Source of the DNA: an uncultured Pedobacter sp.
GTDB lineage: Bacteria; Bacteroidota; Bacteroidia; Sphingobacteriales; Sphingobacteriaceae
Length of the DNA: 9,745 bases
Assembly: GCF_946479715.1 (NCBI RefSeq)
Contig: NZ_CAMLHF010000207.1
Location: forward strand, 1-9,745
Direction of reading: 5' to 3'
In this document: positions 6,008 through 9,745 of the stretch, one piece after another
How positions within the stretch are numbered: the stretch's first letter is position 1
Layout: every line of letters starts with the position of its first letter
Made by a program: the position numbers and the translations under genes
Notes under the pieces: model-generated
Seen by the model: the letters and a program-made list of their open reading frames with translations, nothing else
Databases searched by the model: none
What the model was told of the DNA's origin: nothing

Positions 6008-6961
6008 TTATGCCCAGGCACTGGCTTCGTCAAGGATTGCAATATCCTCTACATTTAATTTTAATGTTGCGGCTTTTTTAAGGTCTTCGAGCTGATCTAA
6101 ACTGGTAACACTTGCAATTGGTGCAGTTATGGATGGACGGGCAATAAGCCAGGCCAGCGCTATACTTGCCTGATCTGCGCTATATTGTTCTGATACATCA
6201 TCAAGAGCCTTTAAAATTTTAAATCCTCTTTCATTCAAATAGTTTTTAACTGCGCCACCTCGCTGACTTTTGTTTAGGTCTGTTTCTGAACGGTATTTTC
6301 CGGTTAAGAAGCCGCTTGCCAAAGCATAGTAGTTAATTGTACCTAGATTATTATCTTGTACAATTTGTTCAAAGTTTTTTTCGTAACCCTCACGTTGATA
6401 TAGGTTGTATTCTGGCTGTAAGGTTTGATATTTAGGCAGATTGAATTTTTTTGCTATTTCCAATGATTCAGTTAAGCGTTCCGGTGATAGGTTGGAAGCA
6501 CCAATCCACCTGACTTTGCCTTCTTTTATTAATTGATGATACGCCTCAAGTGTTTCCTGTATTGGTGTGTCAAAATCATCGTAATGAGATTGATAAAGAT
6601 CTATGTAGTCTGTTTTTAATCTCTTTAAAGAGTCCTCTACTGCCTGAAAGATATACTTTTTAGATAAGCCCTTTTTATCGGGTCCCATTGGGGCGCCAAC
6701 TTTTGTGGCAAGTATAATTTTATCTCTGTTATTTCTCTGCGACATCCAATTTCCGACTATTGTCTCAGATTCGCCACCAGTGTTTCCAGGTACCCAGGCA
6801 GAGTATACGTCTGCGGTGTCTATAAAGTTAAAGCCTGCATCGGTAAAGCCATCAAGTATTTCGAATGATTTCTTTTCATCCGCGGTCCAGCCAAATACGT
6901 TTCCCCCAAAGGCTATTGGGTAAACAAACAAATCGGAGTTTCCTAATTTTCTTTTTTTCAT
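6008..6961 (-). CDS. Aldo/keto reductase
   Basis: A 317-residue NAD(P)H-dependent oxidoreductase of the aldo/keto reductase superfamily, a cytoplasmic (alpha/beta)8 barrel that reduces aldehydes and ketones. The catalytic tetrad is intact: D48 (FIDTADVYS), Y53, K87 (ILATKVG) and H126 (LYQSHYDD). The start MKKRKLGNSDLFVYPIAFGG and the GGESETIVGNWM stretch (62-73) are typical of the YajO/AKR11-12-type bacterial branch. RPSITAPIASVTS near residue 275 is the usual C-terminal cofactor-phosphate-binding region. Length is normal. It is preceded by a 110-bp gap with a -7-like box and followed by a strong terminator, so it is probably monocistronic. The physiological substrate cannot be told from sequence. 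Confidence 0.93.
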   Translation of the reverse strand: MKKRKLGNSDLFVYPIAFGGNVFGWTADEKKSFEILDGFTDAGFNFIDTADVYSAWVPGNTGGESETIVGNWMSQRNNRDKIILATKVGAPMGPDKKGLSKKYIFQAVEDSLKRLKTDYIDLYQSHYDDFDTPIQETLEAYHQLIKEGKVRWIGASNLSPERLTESLEIAKKFNLPKYQTLQPEYNLYQREGYEKNFEQIVQDNNLGTINYYALASGFLTGKYRSETDLNKSQRGGAVKNYLNERGFKILKALDDVSEQYSADQASIALAWLIARPSITAPIASVTSLDQLEDLKKAATLKLNVEDIAILDEASAWA

Positions 6962-7016
6962 TGCTGTAATTTCTGTTGTTAAGGTAGGTTGTGCGAGTGC
7001 ATTATTACTTACTTAA

Positions 7017-7024
7017 CAAATTTA
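7017..7024 (-). promoter_or_regulatory. candidate -7 box TAAATTTG for the aldo/keto reductase
   Basis: On the minus strand TAAATTTG matches the Bacteroidota sigma-ABfr -7 consensus TAnnTTTG exactly. It lies 55 bp before the start codon of the aldo/keto reductase gene, giving a leader of about 50 nt. No clear TTG is visible at the -33 position. It supports separate transcription from mnmD. Confidence 0.4.
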
Positions 7025-7071
7025 ACAGCCTGGTGTTTCTAATATAGTCGGTGGTTTGTAATTTATGATAA

Positions 7072-7752
7072 TTATTTAGTCTCAATTGCTTTAGTTGCTC
7101 TTAGCATTTCTCGCTTTCCGGGTGCTCCGGGTAGCTTTTCTATCGTAAAACCTACTGATTTGAGTGCGCGTTTAAGTTTTCCGGTAATTGCATAAGTAAC
7201 GAATATACCTCCTGGTTTTAAAAACTGACAAGTATGCGCAATGATTTCGTCTGTCCACATTTCGGGTTGATGCTGAACAGAAAAAGCATCAAAGTAAATG
7301 AGGTCAAACCTTTGCTCGGTTTGGAACCTGTGAAGATATGTTTGTACAATTTTAAGCTGTTGATTTGGAAGCAAGGTAACTGCCTGCAGTAATGCTTTCC
7401 CATAATTGTCAATCAAACTGTTCCAAATAGTATCGGGCACGTATGCGGCATAACCTGTTGATTCTAATTCTTCAATCCTTAATGGAAAAGCCTCCAAGCC
7501 TGTATATTTAAGCCCTATCTGATATTCTGCACAATGAGAAATGCTCATTAAAAAGTTAAGTCCTGTGCCAAAGCCAACCTCCAAAATAGATATTTCTTTA
7601 GCCGGAAAGCTGTCTATCGCATGTTTTAAACCCGCATCAATAAATACATGTTTGCTTTCCTGTAAGGCCCCGTGTTTGGAATGATAGTTTTCTCCAATAC
7701 TTTCGTTGTATAGGGTGTTTGAACCATCAGCTGTTTGGATAAGTTTATTCAT
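7072..7752 (-). CDS. mnmD: tRNA mnm5s2U34 methyltransferase MnmD (MnmC1-like)
   Basis: A 226-residue SAM-dependent methyltransferase equivalent to the N-terminal (methyltransferase) half of E. coli MnmC, without the FAD oxidase half. It converts nm5s2U to mnm5s2U at wobble position 34 of tRNAs for Lys, Glu and Gln. The family start DGSNTLYN...ENYHSKHGALQESKHVFI spans 9-38; the SAM-binding loop ILEVGFGTGLNFL is at 56-68; YFDAF (153-157) with PEMW (163-166) is the family active-site block; and the C-terminal GKREMLRA motif is at 212-219. All hallmarks are intact. Stand-alone MnmD is the usual arrangement in Bacteroidota. It starts 52 bp from the divergent MmcQ/YjbR-family gene. Confidence 0.92.
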   Translation of the reverse strand: MNKLIQTADGSNTLYNESIGENYHSKHGALQESKHVFIDAGLKHAIDSFPAKEISILEVGFGTGLNFLMSISHCAEYQIGLKYTGLEAFPLRIEELESTGYAAYVPDTIWNSLIDNYGKALLQAVTLLPNQQLKIVQTYLHRFQTEQRFDLIYFDAFSVQHQPEMWTDEIIAHTCQFLKPGGIFVTYAITGKLKRALKSVGFTIEKLPGAPGKREMLRATKAIETK

Positions 7753-7757
7753 CGGTG

Positions 7758-7765
7758 CAAACTTA
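7758..7765 (-). promoter_or_regulatory. candidate -7 box TAAGTTTG for mnmD, implying a leaderless mRNA
   Basis: TAAGTTTG on the minus strand matches TAnnTTTG exactly and ends 5 bp before the mnmD ATG. Since initiation usually falls about 4-7 bp after this box, the transcript would begin at or next to the A of the start codon. No -33 TTG is clear. Chance cannot be excluded, though the divergent gap is only 52 bp. Confidence 0.35.
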
Positions 7766-7804
7766 GATAAAATAGTTTTTAACTTTAGACCTTTATTACA
7801 TGCT

Positions 7805-8140
7805 ATGGATATTGAAACATTTAGAGATTATTGTCTGAGTCTAAAGGGAACTACTGAAGGTATGAAGTGGGATCACCTGTGTTTTATGATTGAAGAAAAG
7901 ATCTATGTGATTATGTCTCTTGAAGAAGGAAAGTTGTCTATTAAATGTGACCCTGATGAGTTTGATATGTTGGTAGCAAGACCGGGCATCAAGCAAGCTT
8001 ACCATATGGCAAAACGTCAGTGGATATCTTTAGATAGTTTGGAAGTATTGCCCGATCCTGAATTGAAAAGCCGGGTTGCTGAATCCCGAACCTTTGTACT
8101 AAGAAAGCTCAGTAAAAAGGTTCAGGAGAAATATAATTAG
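7805..8140 (+). CDS. MmcQ/YjbR family protein
   Basis: A 111-residue protein of the MmcQ/YjbR family (CyaY-like double-wing fold; often labelled DNA-binding on structural grounds, true role unknown). Family landmarks are MDIETFRDYCLSLKGTTEG at the start, KWDHLCFMIEEKIYVIMSLEE (21-41), the LSIKCDPDEFD block (44-54), and YHMAKRQWISL (66-76), which carries the conserved H, K and W. The open frame extends back to 7706, but those 33 codons overlap the divergent mnmD start and its promoter region and match nothing in the family; the ATG at 7805 begins exactly at the family N-terminus. No Shine-Dalgarno is present. It ends 3 bp from the convergent barrel-protein stop. No partner gene points to a function. 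Confidence 0.88.
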   Translation: MDIETFRDYCLSLKGTTEGMKWDHLCFMIEEKIYVIMSLEEGKLSIKCDPDEFDMLVARPGIKQAYHMAKRQWISLDSLEVLPDPELKSRVAESRTFVLRKLSKKVQEKYN

Positions 8141-8143
8141 TGA

Positions 8144-9745
8144 CTATTTGCCGGATTTAACCCTGCGGCCTTCTGACTCGGAACTGCCTGAGCGCTGACG
8201 GGCGGCTTTAATATCGTTACTTCCAAATCGGTATGTACATGTTAAGCGAAATACCTGACTTTCCCATCTTTCATTAACTACATAGTTTTGTGAAGACAGG
8301 GCACTTGTAATTACACTTTTTTGCATTTTAAACAGGTCATTCGCGGCAAGTTTGATACTCAATTTTTTATCCATGAAGGATTTATTTATACCAAGGTCAA
8401 TACCATACTGAGGGTCTATTAATATTGTTCCGTAAACTTGTTTAGATTGATAAAAACCAGACCATTCTATATTTAATGATGGATTTACCGTAATGGTCTG
8501 AGTTGTATTAAAGTTAAATGCAACCCTTCCACTTTGAAATGGTTGGCCTAAAAGATCTGGGGTTTTAAAATTGTTGTAGAAACCTGTAAAATTGTTGTTG
8601 CTGCTCCACCACTTGGTTATTTGTATCGGGTAACTAATGTTCAGGTTGTACGCATCTTGCGTAGCAAGGTTTTGATTAGATATGAAAATTGTTTTTTTAG
8701 CCGTATCTGTTAACAGAACATCAGACATTACATCAGTAGTATGGCTATACCCAAATGTTACGTTTAATGTTTTTTTGTAAGAATAAGATAGTTCAAAAGC
8801 ATTGGTATATTGAGGTTTTAAGAATGGATTACCAAACCTGTAAGAATACAAATCGAGGTAATAGATAAACGGATTCAATGAGCCATAATCCGGACGATCG
8901 ATTCTTCTGCTGTAAGAAACCCCCATTTCATGATCTTTAGATAGTTCCTGGTTTATGAATATGCTTGGGAAAAGGTTGATGTAATGTCTGTTTACAACTT
9001 TTTGTTCTGTAACAGAATTTCCTTTTGAGTTGGTTTGCTCAGCCCTTAATCCTAATTGTACAGATGTAGTTTTAAATTTCTTATTCAGGTTAGCATAGGC
9101 CGCATTAATGTTCTCATCGTAAAGGAATTGATTACTGCGCTTAACATCGTTTTGCCACTGGTTGTTTTCGTAGTTCTCAAAGATGAAGTTGTTGTCTGTT
9201 TCTACAAAACTCGATTTTAAGCCAACTTCAAGTTTCATCTCTTTGTTAATAGGGTAGGTGTAATCTGTTTTTCCTGCCCATATTTTGGTTGTGGATGGTG
9301 TAGCATTTCTAAAAATATAGTCGGGTTTGGCAGGCTGACCTTGATTGTTTAAATATCTATTGTTGAAATTGTTATCCTGTCTGCCAATATGTTCAGAGTA
9401 GTCGGCATCTATACTTATTTCCTGGCCAAGGGTATCTATTGTTCCTTTATAATTCAGGTTGTAAGACATACCAGTGTATTTATATCTATTAGGGTTTTGA
9501 GCGACAACTGAGGAGTCTGTTTTGGAAGGCTGATCGCCGATCAACGTAAGCACATCTGATGCATTTTTTCCGTTCGCATTATATCCATTAAAAGCAAAGC
9601 CAACTGTGTTTTTATCATTGATGAAATAATCTATCCCGCCTTTATAATTGCTGTTGTTTCTGCGTCGTATGTTCATATTGGTTTGATCAAAATAGGTTTG
9701 ATCGGTTGCGGTATTATTTACCCTGGCAATATCTGTGCTGCCAAA
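8144..9745 (-). CDS. outer membrane beta-barrel (TonB-receptor-like) protein, C-terminal part
   Basis: The C-terminal 533 codons of an outer-membrane protein whose frame stays open across the right edge (upstream residues read FGSTDIARVNNTATDQTYFD), so the apparent Met at 9676 is internal. The visible part is almost wholly barrel: alternating strands rich in Tyr, Asn and Thr, with LGLRAEQTNSKGN, MGVSYSRRIDRPDYGSLNPF and the FGNPFLKPQYTNAFELSYSY segment, characteristic of the OMP_b-brl_3 (PF14905) family in Bacteroidota. The missing part should hold a signal peptide, CarboxypepD_reg-like domain and plug. The last barrel strand FRLTCTYRFGS is followed by a basic Ser/Arg-rich tail of about 20 residues, common in this family. 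The ligand is unknown, and no SusD partner is adjacent on the visible (downstream) side. Confidence 0.88.
   Translation of the reverse strand, partial: FGSTDIARVNNTATDQTYFDQTNMNIRRRNNSNYKGGIDYFINDKNTVGFAFNGYNANGKNASDVLTLIGDQPSKTDSSVVAQNPNRYKYTGMSYNLNYKGTIDTLGQEISIDADYSEHIGRQDNNFNNRYLNNQGQPAKPDYIFRNATPSTTKIWAGKTDYTYPINKEMKLEVGLKSSFVETDNNFIFENYENNQWQNDVKRSNQFLYDENINAAYANLNKKFKTTSVQLGLRAEQTNSKGNSVTEQKVVNRHYINLFPSIFINQELSKDHEMGVSYSRRIDRPDYGSLNPFIYYLDLYSYRFGNPFLKPQYTNAFELSYSYKKTLNVTFGYSHTTDVMSDVLLTDTAKKTIFISNQNLATQDAYNLNISYPIQITKWWSSNNNFTGFYNNFKTPDLLGQPFQSGRVAFNFNTTQTITVNPSLNIEWSGFYQSKQVYGTILIDPQYGIDLGINKSFMDKKLSIKLAANDLFKMQKSVITSALSSQNYVVNERWESQVFRLTCTYRFGSNDIKAARQRSGSSESEGRRVKSGK

Noticed and set aside
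7706..7804. Longer N-terminus (33 extra codons) for the MmcQ/YjbR-family gene.
   Set aside because: It overlaps the divergent mnmD coding start and promoter region and lies outside the family's domain; the ATG at 7805 fits the family start.
9674..9676. ATG at 9676 as the start of the barrel protein.
   Set aside because: The frame is open for 23 further codons to the window edge and those residues read as barrel sequence; a start here would lack a signal peptide and plug.
1..9745. CRISPR array, tRNA or rRNA genes, insertion sequences, prophage or defence genes.
   Set aside because: I saw no spaced repeat array, cloverleaf, transposase, integrase or defence-type domain on either strand.

Overview
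The window looks like a chromosomal piece of a Bacteroidota genome, most likely Sphingobacteriaceae (Pedobacter or Mucilaginibacter type; this is inference). The evidence is a full SusC/RagA outer-membrane transporter followed by the first codons of a SusD-type gene, a CarboxypepD_reg-like beta-barrel protein, a stand-alone MnmD, AT-rich DNA, and genes mostly lacking Shine-Dalgarno sequences but in two cases preceded by the Bacteroidota -7 box TAnnTTTG.

Layout. 1-3073 (minus): end of a glycan or nutrient uptake locus, with susC-like (59-3073) and 19 bp later the start of a susD-like gene that leaves the window. 3074-3646: a 573-bp gene-free stretch upstream of susC, unusually rich in dyads: a nested hairpin in the susC leader, a tandem 10-bp repeat, two 6-5-6 inverted repeats, two GCAAACGWTTG sites of LacI-operator type, a perfect 32-bp palindrome, and a possible divergent micro-ORF with a good Shine-Dalgarno. 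3647-5933 (minus): an apparent operon AI-2E-family membrane protein -> 98-aa three-helix membrane protein -> mazG. 5946-5991: a strong intrinsic terminator between this operon and the upstream aldo/keto reductase (6008-6961, minus). 7072-7752 (minus): mnmD, tRNA wobble-uridine methyltransferase. 7805-8140 (plus): an MmcQ/YjbR-family protein, divergent from mnmD. 8144-9745 (minus): C-terminal 533 codons of an outer-membrane beta-barrel protein entering from the right edge and convergent with mmcQ at only 3 bp.

How they fit. The susC/susD pair would import an oligomer across the outer membrane with TonB energy; the substrate cannot be read from this window because the rest of the locus (SusD body, enzymes, regulator) is outside it. 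The middle genes are housekeeping: nucleotide pool sanitation (MazG), a putative transporter, an NADPH oxidoreductase and tRNA modification.

I do not see a clearly new multi-gene system. The most unusual signals are non-coding: the dyad-dense region ahead of susC, and the terminator that sits directly against the AI-2E start codon, leaving no room for a promoter.
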